Below are positions 1 through 8,583 of a stretch of DNA of 64,000 bases, one piece after another. Source of the stretch: Aquabacterium sp. (GTDB lineage Bacteria; Pseudomonadota; Gammaproteobacteria; Burkholderiales; Burkholderiaceae_C); assembly GCF_030652515.1 (NCBI RefSeq), contig NZ_JAUSAR010000155.1, positions 1 to 64,000 on the forward strand, given 5' to 3'. Below the pieces are notes generated by a model. It did no database searches, had not been told where the DNA came from, and was given only the letters and a program-made list of their open reading frames with translations. Each line of letters begins with the position of its first letter. Within the stretch, counting starts at the first letter, position 1. A program made the position numbers and the translations under genes.

Positions 1-194
1 TTCATGCCATTGATGGCAGCTTGTGCTTCTGGGTCGGTGCCCATTTCAACGAAACCAAAGCCCTTGGAGCGACCGGTGTCGCGGTCCATCATGACCTTGG
101 CGGAGCTGACTGCTCCAAATTGCGAGAAAGCATCTTGCAGATCCTGATCGCGCACGCTGTAGGCAAGATTGCCCACGTAAAGTTTGTTGCCCAC
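1..194 (-). CDS. RRM-domain RNA-binding protein (5' part, runs off the left edge)
   Basis: The first 64 codons read on the minus strand form the start of an RNA recognition motif. The RNP2 hexamer LYVGNL lies near residues 5-10 and the RNP1 octamer KGFGFVEM near residues 48-55, with the usual DRDTGRSKG loop between them. The family is the small glycine-rich or cold-inducible RNA-binding proteins, which bind single-stranded RNA in the cytoplasm and usually have one RRM of about 80 residues. The start is a GTG preceded by AAAGGAG seven bases upstream; no ATG gives a complete domain. The C-terminal end is outside the window, so a glycine-rich tail cannot be checked. The domain call is firm; the exact role is not known. 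Confidence 0.9.
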   Translation of the reverse strand, partial: MGNKLYVGNLAYSVRDQDLQDAFSQFGAVSSAKVMMDRDTGRSKGFGFVEMGTDPEAQAAINGM

Positions 195-284
195 GAGAGA
201 GCTCCTTTCAAAGTAACCATGTGGAGCTTCAACCCATCAGGACCCATTCCATCGAAGGTGCCGCTTCCAGACACAGACTCGCAC

Positions 285-314
285 ATTATGGGTGAGACTT
301 TATTGTCTGGCCAA
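285..314 (-). promoter_or_regulatory. Possible promoter of the RRM gene
   Basis: On the minus strand a CATAAT (285-290) lies 18 bases from a TTGGCC (309-314), resembling -10 and -35 boxes. This leaves a leader of about 85 bases before the GTG start. The -35 match is weak, so this is only a candidate. Nothing else is recognised between 195 and 424. Confidence 0.25.
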
Positions 315-424
315 TATTTTCAAGCGTTTTCAACCCTTATTTGTGCGCATATGTCAACCCACTGACCCGGCTGTTGTGCTTCTCCCTCAATCCTGGCTAA
401 GGGCTTGCCCCTATCATTTGCCCC

Positions 425-1462
425 ATGCCCACCACCTCTTTTCATCACCCGCAAGGGTTGTCTTTTGCCCAGCGGTTTGACTGGTGGCGTGCCCTGATCC
501 GGGTGCTGGCCAGTGTCGAGGCGATCCGCGATGGCCGCGCCATGTACGTGCTGCTGGCCAGTTTCGCGGCGACGGGGCTGGCAGTGGCCAGTGCCCAGGC
601 CTCGATGGCCCGCAGCGAATTGCCCTGGGCCATCGGGCAGGGGGCGGCCGCCTTGTTCATCGCGTTTTACGGCAGCAACGCCGCCGGCCTGTTGTTGATG
701 GACCGCGCCATGGGCCGGCCCGGCCGAGACGTGGGCCAGGCCTTGGAAGATGCCCTGGGCATCGCGCACCGCCTGCTGGTGACCTTGGTCGTGATCTCAC
801 TGGCGGCCGCGGTGCTGGCGGGTGCGGTGCTGGGCTTGTTCTGGCTGTGTTCGCTGCCCAAGGTCGGGCCCTGGTTGTTCGTGGTGGTGGTGCCTTTGAC
901 GGTGATGGTGCTTGGGCTGGCCCTGGTGGCGGGGGCCTCCATCGTGGGGCCGCTGGCCGGGCCCTCGGTCTGGGCCGGGGCCTCGTCATTCGAGAGTCCG
1001 CGCATCTTGTGGCGCCTGATCCGTGAGCAGTTGCTGCAGGCGGCGGTGTTGATGGCGTCACTCAGCGTGGTCACCGCCCTGGTCGGCGCCGGCGCCAGCT
1101 TCGTGGTCATCGCGGGTGGTCGCGTCATGGCGCTGTTGTCGATCTGGCTGCTGGACGTGGACGTGGCACCCGAGCTGTTCATGGCGGGCTTGTTCGGCCA
1201 CAGCCTGCGTGGCGTGCCGGTGGCCAGTGTGCCCGCCGAGGCCGTGCCCTACATCTCAGCGGCGTCGGTGGGTGGTGGCGTGGTGTTCGCGCTGGGCCTG
1301 GTGCTGCCCACCTTGGTTTACCTGCGCGGGGTGTGCGAAATCTACGTGACCTTGCGCGAGCGCATGGCCGAGACCGATGCGCACCGCGCCGATCTAGAAA
1401 TGAGCCAGGTAACCGCCATCGACCGCCAGGGTCTGGCCGGTGATGTAGCTGGCGGCGCCTGA
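425..1462 (+). CDS. Uncharacterised polytopic membrane protein
   Basis: A 345-residue protein with about six hydrophobic segments, including LYLLASFAATGLAVA-like sequence near residue 45, FIAFYGSNAAGLLLM near 75, a long pair at 115-170, and segments near 200-235 and 285-300. I do not recognise the family. The soluble N-terminus is about 40 residues. Its last 23 codons overlap the end of the convergent short-chain dehydrogenase gene by 69 bases, which is long for two convergent genes. Either the overlap is real or the stop has drifted by read-through. No good Shine-Dalgarno is visible before the ATG. Codon use and membrane character support a real gene. Confidence 0.7.
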   Translation: MPTTSFHHPQGLSFAQRFDWWRALIRVLASVEAIRDGRAMYVLLASFAATGLAVASAQASMARSELPWAIGQGAAALFIAFYGSNAAGLLLMDRAMGRPGRDVGQALEDALGIAHRLLVTLVVISLAAAVLAGAVLGLFWLCSLPKVGPWLFVVVVPLTVMVLGLALVAGASIVGPLAGPSVWAGASSFESPRILWRLIREQLLQAAVLMASLSVVTALVGAGASFVVIAGGRVMALLSIWLLDVDVAPELFMAGLFGHSLRGVPVASVPAEAVPYISAASVGGGVVFALGLVLPTLVYLRGVCEIYVTLRERMAETDAHRADLEMSQVTAIDRQGLAGDVAGGA

Positions 1463-2188
1463 GGCCAGGAACACCACGGCCCCGGCGATTTCATCGGGGC
1501 GGCCCCAGCGGCCCAGCGAGGTGCGCCTGCCCAGCCACTCAGCCACGGCGGTATCGGCCACCATGGCGTGGTTGGCTTCGGTGGCAAAGTAACCCGGGGC
1601 CACGGCGTTGACCGTGATGCCGCGCGGCCCCAGCTCGGCGGCCAGCGCGCGGGTCAGGGCGTCCAGCCCGCCTTTGGCCGTGGTGTAGACCACGTCGCCC
1701 GCGCGTGAAATCGGCCCGGCGATCGAGGTGATGTTGATGATGCGACCGCCCATGCTCGTGTCGCCCCCCGTGGGCATGAGGCGCGCGGCCTGCCGGGCCA
1801 GCTCGAAGGGCGCCACCAGGTTGACCTCCAGCAGGCGACGCACATCGTCCAGCGCGAAATCGTCCAGGGCCCGCCGGTCTCGCTGGCCCACGTTGTTGAC
1901 CAGGATGTGCAGGGCACCATGGCGCTGTCGCAAGTCGGCCATGGCGCGGGATACCGCGTCGGCGCTGCCGATGTCGAACACGGCGGGGTGGGCCTGGCCG
2001 CCCAAGGCCTGGATCTCGTTCACGGCCGCGTTGACGGTGTCTGCGTGTCGGCCATTGACCAGCACCTGTGCACCGGCCTGGGCCAGGGCGTGGGCCATGT
2101 TCAGGCCCAGGCCACGGGCCGAACCGGTGACCAGGGCCAGGCGGCCATCCAGGCGAAAAGGGTGGGGCGGGGTGTAAGCGAGGGGCAT
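1394..2188 (-). CDS. Short-chain dehydrogenase/reductase, gluconate 5-dehydrogenase-like
   Basis: Classical SDR of 264 residues. It has a TGSARGLG nucleotide-binding motif near residue 20, an NNVG in place of the usual NNAG near 95, a catalytic Ser in NITSIAG, and the catalytic YxxxK as YTTAK near 165. The PG motif follows in VAPGYFATE. An N-terminus of the form 'PFRLDGRLALVTG' and the overall pattern resemble gluconate 5-dehydrogenase and related sugar-acid oxidoreductases, but many 3-oxoacyl reductases look alike, so the substrate is inferred. The start at 2188 places domain residue 1 at the usual position; longer in-frame versions run into the divergent ychJ-like gene. The C-terminus overlaps the neighbouring membrane protein gene on the other strand. 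Confidence 0.87.
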   Translation of the reverse strand: MPLAYTPPHPFRLDGRLALVTGSARGLGLNMAHALAQAGAQVLVNGRHADTVNAAVNEIQALGGQAHPAVFDIGSADAVSRAMADLRQRHGALHILVNNVGQRDRRALDDFALDDVRRLLEVNLVAPFELARQAARLMPTGGDTSMGGRIINITSIAGPISRAGDVVYTTAKGGLDALTRALAAELGPRGITVNAVAPGYFATEANHAMVADTAVAEWLGRRTSLGRWGRPDEIAGAVVFLASGAASYITGQTLAVDGGYLAHF

Positions 2189-2228
2189 GACCGATACGAT
2201 AGGGCTTTTTGCCCCCGAGCCCTTTGCC

Positions 2229-2624
2229 ATGACGACGCCCGAGCCTTGCCCTTGCGGATTGCCCGCCACCTACCTGGCCTGCTGCGGGCGTTATCACCAG
2301 GGCCCGTTGGCGGGGCAGGCGCCTACGCCCGAGGCCTTGATGCGATCGAGGTACAGCGCCTTCGTCAAAGATTTGCGCGATTACCTGCTGAGCACCTGGC
2401 ACCCCGCCACCCGCCCGTCCCTGATCGAGGCGCCCGAACCCGGCTTGAAATGGCTGGGTCTGGAGGTTCGCCAGGCTGTGATGACGGGTGAAGACCAGGG
2501 CACGGTGGACTTCGTGGCGCGCAGCAAGTTGGGTGGCCGTGCCCACCGTTTGCACGAAGTCAGCGCGTTTGTCCTTGAAGGTGGGCGGTGGTATTACGTG
2601 GACGCCCCTCAAATGCGGGGTTAA
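2229..2624 (+). CDS. ychJ: YchJ-like SEC-C metal-binding protein (UPF0225)
   Basis: A 131-residue protein starting TTPEPCPCG and continuing to ACCGRYHQG. This is the N-terminal CxC...CC zinc-binding SEC-C motif of the YchJ family, followed by the NTF2-like segment with LMRSRYSAF and the WHPATRP motif. Family members are small cytoplasmic proteins of unknown function. The ATG at 2229 puts the first cysteine at residue 7 as in E. coli YchJ. An alternative ATG at 2187 would overlap the divergent dehydrogenase start and add 14 residues with no homology expected. Confidence 0.88.
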   Translation: MTTPEPCPCGLPATYLACCGRYHQGPLAGQAPTPEALMRSRYSAFVKDLRDYLLSTWHPATRPSLIEAPEPGLKWLGLEVRQAVMTGEDQGTVDFVARSKLGGRAHRLHEVSAFVLEGGRWYYVDAPQMRG

Positions 2625-2716
2625 TGCCGGACTGAAAGGGCTTCCCCCGAAGACAAGTTGCGGGCAAGTCCGTATGGTTGGGGGTTGTAGTCCACGCATT
2701 AGACGAAGCGCATCAC

Positions 2717-3733
2717 ATGTTGCCCTCACTCACCCCCGTTCAGACCATGATGGTGATCCTCGGCTCGTCGGCCGTGCTGATCACTGCCTTGGAAGGCGTG
2801 CTGATTGCACGTGCCCGTGGCCCCGAGGCCTACGACTGGAAGGCGTTCTGGACCACGATCCGCATCAACCTGTGCCGGGCCATCGTGGAGTCCATTCCCA
2901 TGGGTGTGGTGATCGGTGTGGCCTTGCCCTTCGGCGCCTGGGCCTACGAGCACCGCCTGTTCACCGTGCCGATGGACACCTGGTGGGGCTGGGTGGCCAT
3001 GTTCTTGTGCACCGAGTTCTTCTACTACTGGTTGCACCGCACCGGCCACCGCGTGCGCTGGTACTGGGCCTCGCACTCGATCCACCATTCGGGCAACCAG
3101 TACAACCTGGCGGCGGCCTTTCGGCAGTCGGTCACGGGCAAGATCTCGGGCGGCTTCGTGTTCTTCGCGCCGCAGTGCTTCTTTGGCTTCTCGCCCGACG
3201 CGGTGCTGATCTCCTACGGGGTGAACCTGGCCTACCAGTTCTGGATCCACACCGACCTGATCGACAAGATGGGCTGGATGGAAGGCTGGCTGAACACGCC
3301 GTCGGCGCACCGCGTGCACCACGCCGCCAACGTGGAATACCTGGACGCCAACTACGGCGGCACCATCATGATCTTCGACCGCCTGTTCGGCACCTATGTG
3401 CCCGAGAAGGAAGGCGTGCCCATCCGCTACGGCCTGGTCAAGCAGGTGACCACCCACAGCGCGCTGAAGATCCTGTTCAGCGAATGGATCGGCATCTTCA
3501 AGGACGTGTTCCGCGCGCGGCGCTTGCGTGATGCCCTGGGCTACATGTTCATGCCACCAGGCTGGGCGCCTGATGGCCGGGGCCTGACGACCGAAGATTT
3601 GCGCCGCGAGATGAAGGCCCTGACCGGCTCGCCCACGGGCGTGCCCCCTGAAGAGTTGCTGGACCGTCGGCCCATGACCCGCGGGGCGGCAGCAGCTGAC
3701 GATGCCGATCTGGCATTCAAATCTGCCCGCTGA
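2717..3733 (+). CDS. Sterol desaturase / fatty acid hydroxylase family membrane protein
   Basis: A 338-residue integral membrane protein with the three histidine boxes of the fatty-acid hydroxylase superfamily: HRTGH (about residue 115), HSIHH (about 130) and HRVHH (about 205), which bind a di-iron centre. Hydrophobic segments precede the first box and lie between the boxes. These enzymes use oxygen to hydroxylate or desaturate lipid chains or sterols; the substrate cannot be told from sequence. The ATG at 2717 is preferred over an in-frame TTG at 2678. The C-terminal 40 residues are charged and probably cytoplasmic. Confidence 0.88.
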   Translation: MLPSLTPVQTMMVILGSSAVLITALEGVLIARARGPEAYDWKAFWTTIRINLCRAIVESIPMGVVIGVALPFGAWAYEHRLFTVPMDTWWGWVAMFLCTEFFYYWLHRTGHRVRWYWASHSIHHSGNQYNLAAAFRQSVTGKISGGFVFFAPQCFFGFSPDAVLISYGVNLAYQFWIHTDLIDKMGWMEGWLNTPSAHRVHHAANVEYLDANYGGTIMIFDRLFGTYVPEKEGVPIRYGLVKQVTTHSALKILFSEWIGIFKDVFRARRLRDALGYMFMPPGWAPDGRGLTTEDLRREMKALTGSPTGVPPEELLDRRPMTRGAAAADDADLAFKSAR

Positions 3734-3774
3734 TCTCTTTGTCGGGGTGTTTTGGGGGCGCTGTTTTGGGGCGC

Positions 3775-4029
3775 TCAGCAGGCGGTGTCGGCTTCCAGCC
3801 GGGTCAGCCACTGCATGGCGTGCTGCCGATCGGCGCCACACATGTCGGGTGAGGGTTGCAACGATCCGCACACGGCGGGCCGCTCGGGCAGGCCAAACAA
3901 GCGACAACGCCAATCAGCGTCCAGGTGCGGGCAGGGCACGCCAGCGGGCTTGCCTTGTGGCAAGCCCGGCATGGGAGATGAAATGGAGGGGGCAATGCAA
4001 CACGCGGCGCAGCCTGGGCGGCAGTTCAT
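3775..4029 (-). CDS. YkgJ/YeiW-type cysteine-cluster protein
   Basis: A small protein of about 84 residues beginning [11 protein letters not shown] and continuing [21 protein letters not shown]. The pattern of Cys residues (CxxGCAACC, then PC, C in [14 protein letters not shown] and MCG) is that of the YkgJ zinc- or iron-chelating family, closest in layout to E. coli YeiW. Function is unknown. A second in-frame ATG at 4038 would add three residues. It is convergent with the hydroxylase gene and 42 bases away from its stop. Confidence 0.87.
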   Translation of the reverse strand: MNCRPGCAACCIAPSISSPMPGLPQGKPAGVPCPHLDADWRCRLFGLPERPAVCGSLQPSPDMCGADRQHAMQWLTRLEADTAC

Positions 4030-4160
4030 GGCCTGCATTGTCGGTCGGTCACCGCGGCGCTCTGGAAAAAAAGCCCTGTTTTAATGTTTTTCGCGATGAC
4101 AGCGCTTGTTGGATTGGCATCCTAACGAAGCGCGCTGGCTTTGCAACCCCCTAGTTTCAC

Positions 4161-4829
4161 TCACGCCCTGGTTTGACCACGGGCTGAGCGAGCACGCCAG
4201 GCCAGCCCTGCCAGGCCGACGCCCATCAGCGCCCAGGTGCTGGGCTCGGGCACTGCCTGCAAGGTGCCGACGATGATGCCACCCTCGCGGAAGGCCATGG
4301 CGCTGCCCAACAATTGCACTTCGCCCTGAGCGTTGACGCCGAAATGCGCCCAGCCAAAGGTGGTGAAGAAGGTGTCGAGGGTGTTGTCGGTGACGGCTTG
4401 CTCGAAGCCGGGGTCAGAGAAGCTGCGGGTGCGGATGCCCAGGTAGAAGTCCTGGCCCACGTAGACCGGGGCACCCAAAGTGCCGGGGGCGGAGGATGTG
4501 CCATAGATGAAGGTGGCCGCTGGATTGCTGCCGATGGCTTCGTTCTTGAACACATCACCTTCCTGGACCAGGAAAACGTCGGCGCCTTCATCCGCGGTGT
4601 AGGTGACGCCGGTGAGCGACCCCGACGCGAGGTACAACAGCACAGCGGCATAGTCACCCGCCGGCGTTTGATCGACGCGCAGTGAGAAATTGATGGGGGA
4701 AGAGGGCAGGTCATTGCGCAGCGTGGTGTCCAGGGACACATGGCCCGCTTCGACCACGGCGTGGGTTTGGGTGGCAGCGAGCGCCAGAACGCTCCAGGCC
4801 AAGGCGTGTTTGATGGATGGTGTTTTCAT
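4161..4829 (-). CDS. PEP-CTERM sorting-domain protein
   Basis: A 222-residue exported protein. It has a Sec signal peptide (charged start, hydrophobic core, cleavage near THAVVEAG), a beta-rich body, and a C-terminal exosortase signal: [22 protein letters not shown], with the PEP motif, a transmembrane helix and a basic tail. Such proteins are expected to be processed by an exosortase (EpsH family) and associate with surface polysaccharide; no exosortase gene is in this window. A strong AGGAGGA Shine-Dalgarno precedes the ATG. The body is not recognised. Confidence 0.9.
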   Translation of the reverse strand: MKTPSIKHALAWSVLALAATQTHAVVEAGHVSLDTTLRNDLPSSPINFSLRVDQTPAGDYAAVLLYLASGSLTGVTYTADEGADVFLVQEGDVFKNEAIGSNPAATFIYGTSSAPGTLGAPVYVGQDFYLGIRTRSFSDPGFEQAVTDNTLDTFFTTFGWAHFGVNAQGEVQLLGSAMAFREGGIIVGTLQAVPEPSTWALMGVGLAGLAWRARSARGQTRA

Positions 4830-4959
4830 GGAATCCTCCTGAATGGTTTGAATGGCACAACGCCACCACGCGTCGTCCTCACCGCAGTTTATGGGCTTTG
4901 TTGCGAATCATTCTTGCGTGTAAACCCCTTTGCCTTGGGGTTGCGGCTTGGCCAGGCGA

Positions 4960-4993
4960 TTCGACCCCGCTGACAGGGGTAATTCAGTACAAT
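4960..4993 (+). promoter_or_regulatory. Possible promoter of mnmG
   Basis: TACAAT at 4988-4993 matches a sigma-70 -10 box, with the mnmG start 51 bases downstream. The upstream element is poor (TTCGAC at 4960, spacing too long), so only the -10 is convincing. A small inverted repeat, ACCCC/GGGGT, lies between them. Confidence 0.3.
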
Positions 4994-5044
4994 CCCAGGT
5001 TGCCCAAAAATGAGGCAATTTCCCTGACTTGCGCGAGGTGGCCC

Positions 5045-7093
5045 ATGCTGTACCCCAAAGAATTCGACGTCATCGTGGTGGGTGGCGGCCATGCTGGCAC
5101 CGAAGCCGCCTTGGCCGCCGCCCGCATGGGCTGCGCCACCTTGCTGCTGAGCCACAACATCGAGACGCTGGGGCAGATGAGCTGCAACCCGTCCATCGGC
5201 GGCATCGGCAAGGGGCACCTGGTCAAGGAGATCGACGCGCTGGGCGGTGCCATGGCGGCCGCCACGGATGAGTCCGGCATCCAGTTTCGCATCCTGAATT
5301 CCTCCAAGGGCCCCGCCGTGAGGGCCACCCGGGCCCAGGCCGACCGCATCCTGTACAAGGCGGCCATCCGCACCCGACTGGAGAGCCAGCCCAACTTGTG
5401 GCTGTTCCAGCAGGCGGTCGATGATCTGATGGTGGAGTCGGATGGGGTGAATGAGCGTGTGGTGGGTGCTGTGACCCAGGTGGGCATCCGCTTTCGCGCC
5501 AAAACGGTGGTGTTGACGGCGGGCACCTTCCTGGACGGCAAGATCCACGTCGGCTTGCAGAACTACAGCGCGGGCCGGGCGGGCGATCCGCCTGCGGTGT
5601 CGCTGTCGGCGCGCCTGAAGGAGCTGAAGCTGCCGCAAGGCCGCCTGAAAACCGGCACGCCGCCGCGCATCGACGGCCGCAGCATCGACTTCAGCCAGTT
5701 GACCGAGCAGCCTGGTGACGGCATGGACGGTGCCAGCCCCGTGCCGGTGTTCAGCTTCATGGGCTCGGCCGAGCAGCACCCGGCGCAGTTGCCTTGCTGG
5801 ATCACGCACACCAACCAGCAGACCCACGACATCATCCGCTCTGGCTTTGACCGCAGTCCCATGTTCACCGGGGTGATCGAGGGGGTGGGGCCGCGCTACT
5901 GCCCCAGCATCGAAGACAAGATCAACCGATTTGCCGACAAGGACACGCACCAGATTTTCCTGGAGCCTGAAGGCCTGACCACACACGAGTTCTACCCGAA
6001 CGGCATCAGCACGTCCCTGCCTTTCGACATCCAGCTGGCCGCGCTGCAATCCATGCCCGGTTTGCAGAACGCGCACATCCTGCGCCCCGGCTACGCCATC
6101 GAGTACGACTATTTCGATCCTCGCGAACTGACATCCAGCTTCGAGACCCAGGCCATCCAGGGCTTGTTCTTCGCGGGTCAGATCAATGGCACCACTGGCT
6201 ACGAAGAAGCAGGCGCGCAAGGTTTGTTCGCGGGCCTGAACGCCGCCTTGCAGGCCAAGGGCCGGGAGGCCTGGTTGCCGCGGCGCGACCAGGCCTACCT
6301 GGGCGTGCTGGTGGATGACCTGATCACCAAGGGTGTGACCGAGCCTTACCGCATGTTCACCAGCCGGGCCGAGTTCCGCTTGCAGCTGCGCGAAGACAAT
6401 GCCGACATGCGTTTGACCGAAGCGGGCCGCGAATTGGGCCTGGTGGATGACGCGCGGTGGGTGGCGTTCAACCGCAAACGCGATGCTGTTTCACGTGAAA
6501 CAGAGCGCCTGCGCACCCAGTGGGTTCGCCCGGCCACCTTGCCCGCAGCCGATGCCGAGCGCCTGGTGGGCAAGGCTCTGGAGCGTGAGTACAGCTTGGC
6601 TGATCTGCTGCGCAGGCCGACGGTGCATTTTGACGGCGTGGCGGAAGTCAGCGCCATCGCGCGCCAGTCCCAAGCTGCGCTGAATGCCGACAAGCTGGCG
6701 GCGGGGCAGGGCACTGTTTCACGTGAAACAGTGCCGGTGTCGCGCGCCGCGCTGGAATCCGAGCTGGGCCAATCGCTGGCTGACGCGGTGATTGAGCAAG
6801 TCGAGATCAGCATCAAATACGCGGGCTACATCAACAAGCAGAACGACGAGGTGGAGCGTTCGGCGCATTTCGAGAACTTGCAGTTGCCCGCGGAGCTGGA
6901 TTACCAGCAGGTGCAGGCCTTGAGTTTCGAGGTTCGCCAGAAGCTGAGCAAGCACCGCCCCGAGACCTTGGGCCAGGCCTCTCGCATCTCCGGAGTGACG
7001 CCGGCCGCGATCTCCCTCCTGCTGATTCACCTGAAAAAGGGGCGCTTCAAGGGGTTTGACCGTGTGCCCGAAGAAGCCACCAGTCTGATCTGA
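5045..7093 (+). CDS. mnmG: tRNA uridine-5-carboxymethylaminomethyl modification enzyme MnmG (GidA)
   Basis: A 682-residue flavoprotein that, with MnmE, installs (carboxymethyl)aminomethyl groups at wobble U34 of tRNA. Visible are the FAD-binding GGGHAG (residue 13), the family signature [13 protein letters not shown] (about residue 47), [24 protein letters not shown] and the C-terminal [14 protein letters not shown]. coli MnmG is about 630 residues; the excess is largely a region at residues 540-575. Two parS sites are read in frame here, each as codons for VSRET (residues 482-486 and 558-562). The start at 5045 gives the usual N-terminus ([14 protein letters not shown]); the longer frame from 4817 covers the promoter region. 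rsmG follows after 16 bases. Confidence 0.97.
   Translation: MLYPKEFDVIVVGGGHAGTEAALAAARMGCATLLLSHNIETLGQMSCNPSIGGIGKGHLVKEIDALGGAMAAATDESGIQFRILNSSKGPAVRATRAQADRILYKAAIRTRLESQPNLWLFQQAVDDLMVESDGVNERVVGAVTQVGIRFRAKTVVLTAGTFLDGKIHVGLQNYSAGRAGDPPAVSLSARLKELKLPQGRLKTGTPPRIDGRSIDFSQLTEQPGDGMDGASPVPVFSFMGSAEQHPAQLPCWITHTNQQTHDIIRSGFDRSPMFTGVIEGVGPRYCPSIEDKINRFADKDTHQIFLEPEGLTTHEFYPNGISTSLPFDIQLAALQSMPGLQNAHILRPGYAIEYDYFDPRELTSSFETQAIQGLFFAGQINGTTGYEEAGAQGLFAGLNAALQAKGREAWLPRRDQAYLGVLVDDLITKGVTEPYRMFTSRAEFRLQLREDNADMRLTEAGRELGLVDDARWVAFNRKRDAVSRETERLRTQWVRPATLPAADAERLVGKALEREYSLADLLRRPTVHFDGVAEVSAIARQSQAALNADKLAAGQGTVSRETVPVSRAALESELGQSLADAVIEQVEISIKYAGYINKQNDEVERSAHFENLQLPAELDYQQVQALSFEVRQKLSKHRPETLGQASRISGVTPAAISLLLIHLKKGRFKGFDRVPEEATSLI
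6487..6502. promoter_or_regulatory. parS centromere site 1, inside mnmG
   Basis: The 16-mer TGTTTCACGTGAAACA is an exact match to the palindromic parS consensus bound by chromosomal ParB. It is extended to an 18-base palindrome (6486-6503). It lies in the mnmG frame, in a part of the protein that aligns with other MnmG sequences. Confidence 0.93.
6715..6730. promoter_or_regulatory. parS centromere site 2, inside mnmG
   Basis: A second exact TGTTTCACGTGAAACA. It is embedded in a perfect 24-base palindrome (6711-6734) because the flanking GCAC/GTGC also pair. It falls in a stretch of MnmG that appears to be extra relative to the E. coli protein. Confidence 0.95.
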
Positions 7094-7109
7094 ACGCAGC
7101 CTTGATCCC

Positions 7110-7796
7110 ATGAGCATTGTCAAACCTACATCCACCGGCCTGGACCTGGCCGCCGAGTTTCGCCATGCCTTGGCAGGCCTGGACCTGGGCGCCGCCCCGC
7201 CGCTCACCGACCATCAGATCGAGCAGTTGCTGGCCTACGTGGCCATGCTGGGGCAGTGGGGCAAGACCTACAACCTGACGGCGGTGCGCGATCCGGCCGA
7301 GATGCTGAGCCTGCATTTGCTGGACAGCCTGGTGGTGCGCGCACCGCTGTGGCAGCACCTGCAAGGCCAACCTGCGGCCGTGCTGGACGTGGGCAGTGGC
7401 GGTGGTTTGCCTGGCGTGGTGCTGGCCATCACCATGCCGCAACTGGAGGTGGTGTGCGTGGACGCCGTGGCCAAAAAGGCCGCTTTTGTGCGCCAGGTGG
7501 CGGCCGAGTTGCGCCTGCCCAACCTCAAGGCTGAGCATGCCCGCGTGGAAGACCTCAAGCCCAAGCCCTGGCAAGTGATCACCTCCCGGGCCTTTGCATC
7601 CCTGCATGACTTTGTGGTTTTGACCCAGAACCTGCTCGCACCGCAAGGCGTGTGGATGGCCATGAAAGGCAAGCACCCGGCGGACGAGATCACCGCCTTG
7701 CCCGAAGGCGTGAGTGTGTTTCACGTGGAACAACTGAAGGTTCCCGGCCTGGAAGCCGAGCGTTGCTTGGTCTGGATGCGCCGGCAGCAGGGATAA
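7110..7796 (+). CDS. rsmG: 16S rRNA (guanine-527-N7)-methyltransferase RsmG (GidB)
   Basis: A 228-residue class I SAM-dependent methyltransferase. The SAM-binding loop is VLDVGSGGGLPGVVLA near residue 92. The family signature WGKTYNLTAVRDPAEM lies near residue 50, and VTSRAFASL near 155 (here ITSRAFASL). It methylates N7 of G527 in 16S rRNA in the 530 loop. It is 16 bases downstream of mnmG and 7 bases upstream of parA, consistent with one transcription unit. A third parS site is read in frame near its C-terminus (VFHVEQ). The ATG at 7110 gives normal family length. Confidence 0.96.
   Translation: MSIVKPTSTGLDLAAEFRHALAGLDLGAAPPLTDHQIEQLLAYVAMLGQWGKTYNLTAVRDPAEMLSLHLLDSLVVRAPLWQHLQGQPAAVLDVGSGGGLPGVVLAITMPQLEVVCVDAVAKKAAFVRQVAAELRLPNLKAEHARVEDLKPKPWQVITSRAFASLHDFVVLTQNLLAPQGVWMAMKGKHPADEITALPEGVSVFHVEQLKVPGLEAERCLVWMRRQQG
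7717..7732. promoter_or_regulatory. parS centromere site 3, inside rsmG
   Basis: TGTTTCACGTGGAACA. Read on the other strand this is TGTTCCACGTGAAACA, the classical Bacillus parS form, one base from the two sites in mnmG. It lies 87 bases before the parA start. Confidence 0.9.
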
Positions 7797-7803
7797 TGGT
7801 GGC

Positions 7804-8583
7804 ATGCCGCACATCTTCTGCATTGCCAATCAAAAGGGTGGGGTTGGCAAAACCACCACCACCGTCAACCTGGCGGCCGGCTTGGCCCAAGTCGGCCAGC
7901 GTGTCCTGATTGTTGACCTGGACCCTCAGGGCAACGCCACCATGGGTTCCGGGGTGGACAAACGCACCCTGACGCACACCGTCTACGACGTGCTGCTGGA
8001 AGACGTGACCATCGCCGAGGCGCGCCAACGCAGCCCCAAGGGCGGCTACGACGTGTTGGGTGCCAACCGCGATCTGGCGGGCGCCGAGATCGAACTGGTG
8101 CCCCTGGAGCGCCGCGACCGTCGGCTCAAAACCGCGCTTGAAGACGTGGCGGCCGACTACGACTTCGTGCTGATCGACTGCCCGCCCTCGCTGAGCCTGC
8201 TCACCCTGAATGGCCTGACCTGCGCCCATGGCGTGATCGTGCCCATGCAGTGCGAGTACTTTGCGCTCGAAGGCCTGACCGACCTGGTCAACACCGTCAA
8301 GCAGGTGCACGCCAATTTGAACCGCGATCTGCAGTTGATTGGCCTGCTGCGCGTGATGTACGACCCGCGCATCACCTTGCAGCAGCAGGTGAGTGACCAG
8401 CTCAAGGCGCACTTTGGCGACAAGGTGTTCGACACCGTGATCCCGCGCAATGTGCGCTTGGCCGAAGCGCCCAGCTATGGCGTGCCCGGTGTGGTCTTTG
8501 ACTCCAGCTCCAAGGGTGCGCAGGCCTTCGTGGCCTTTGCGCAGGAAGTGGTCGAGCGGGTGGCCAACAAGTCGCTGGCGTGA
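7804..8583 (+). CDS. parA: Chromosome partitioning ATPase ParA (Soj)
   Basis: A 259-residue deviant Walker-A ATPase. The KGGVGKTTTTVNLAAGLA P-loop is at residues 11-28, the Walker A' DLDPQGNATMGSG at 38-50 and the Walker B LIDCPPSLSLLT near 122. This is the short chromosomal (Soj) type with no N-terminal HTH. ParA binds DNA non-specifically as ATP dimers and is displaced by ParB-parS, moving the origin region. Its stop overlaps the GTG start of the next gene (GTGA). parB is not adjacent but 3.1 kb downstream. Confidence 0.97.
   Translation: MPHIFCIANQKGGVGKTTTTVNLAAGLAQVGQRVLIVDLDPQGNATMGSGVDKRTLTHTVYDVLLEDVTIAEARQRSPKGGYDVLGANRDLAGAEIELVPLERRDRRLKTALEDVAADYDFVLIDCPPSLSLLTLNGLTCAHGVIVPMQCEYFALEGLTDLVNTVKQVHANLNRDLQLIGLLRVMYDPRITLQQQVSDQLKAHFGDKVFDTVIPRNVRLAEAPSYGVPGVVFDSSSKGAQAFVAFAQEVVERVANKSLA

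Noticed and set aside
2187-2228. An upstream ATG for the YchJ-like gene
   Set aside because: It overlaps the divergent dehydrogenase start and adds residues absent from the family.
4817-5044. A longer mnmG start
   Set aside because: It would add 76 residues with no homology and cover the TACAAT promoter; the ATG at 5045 gives the family N-terminus.
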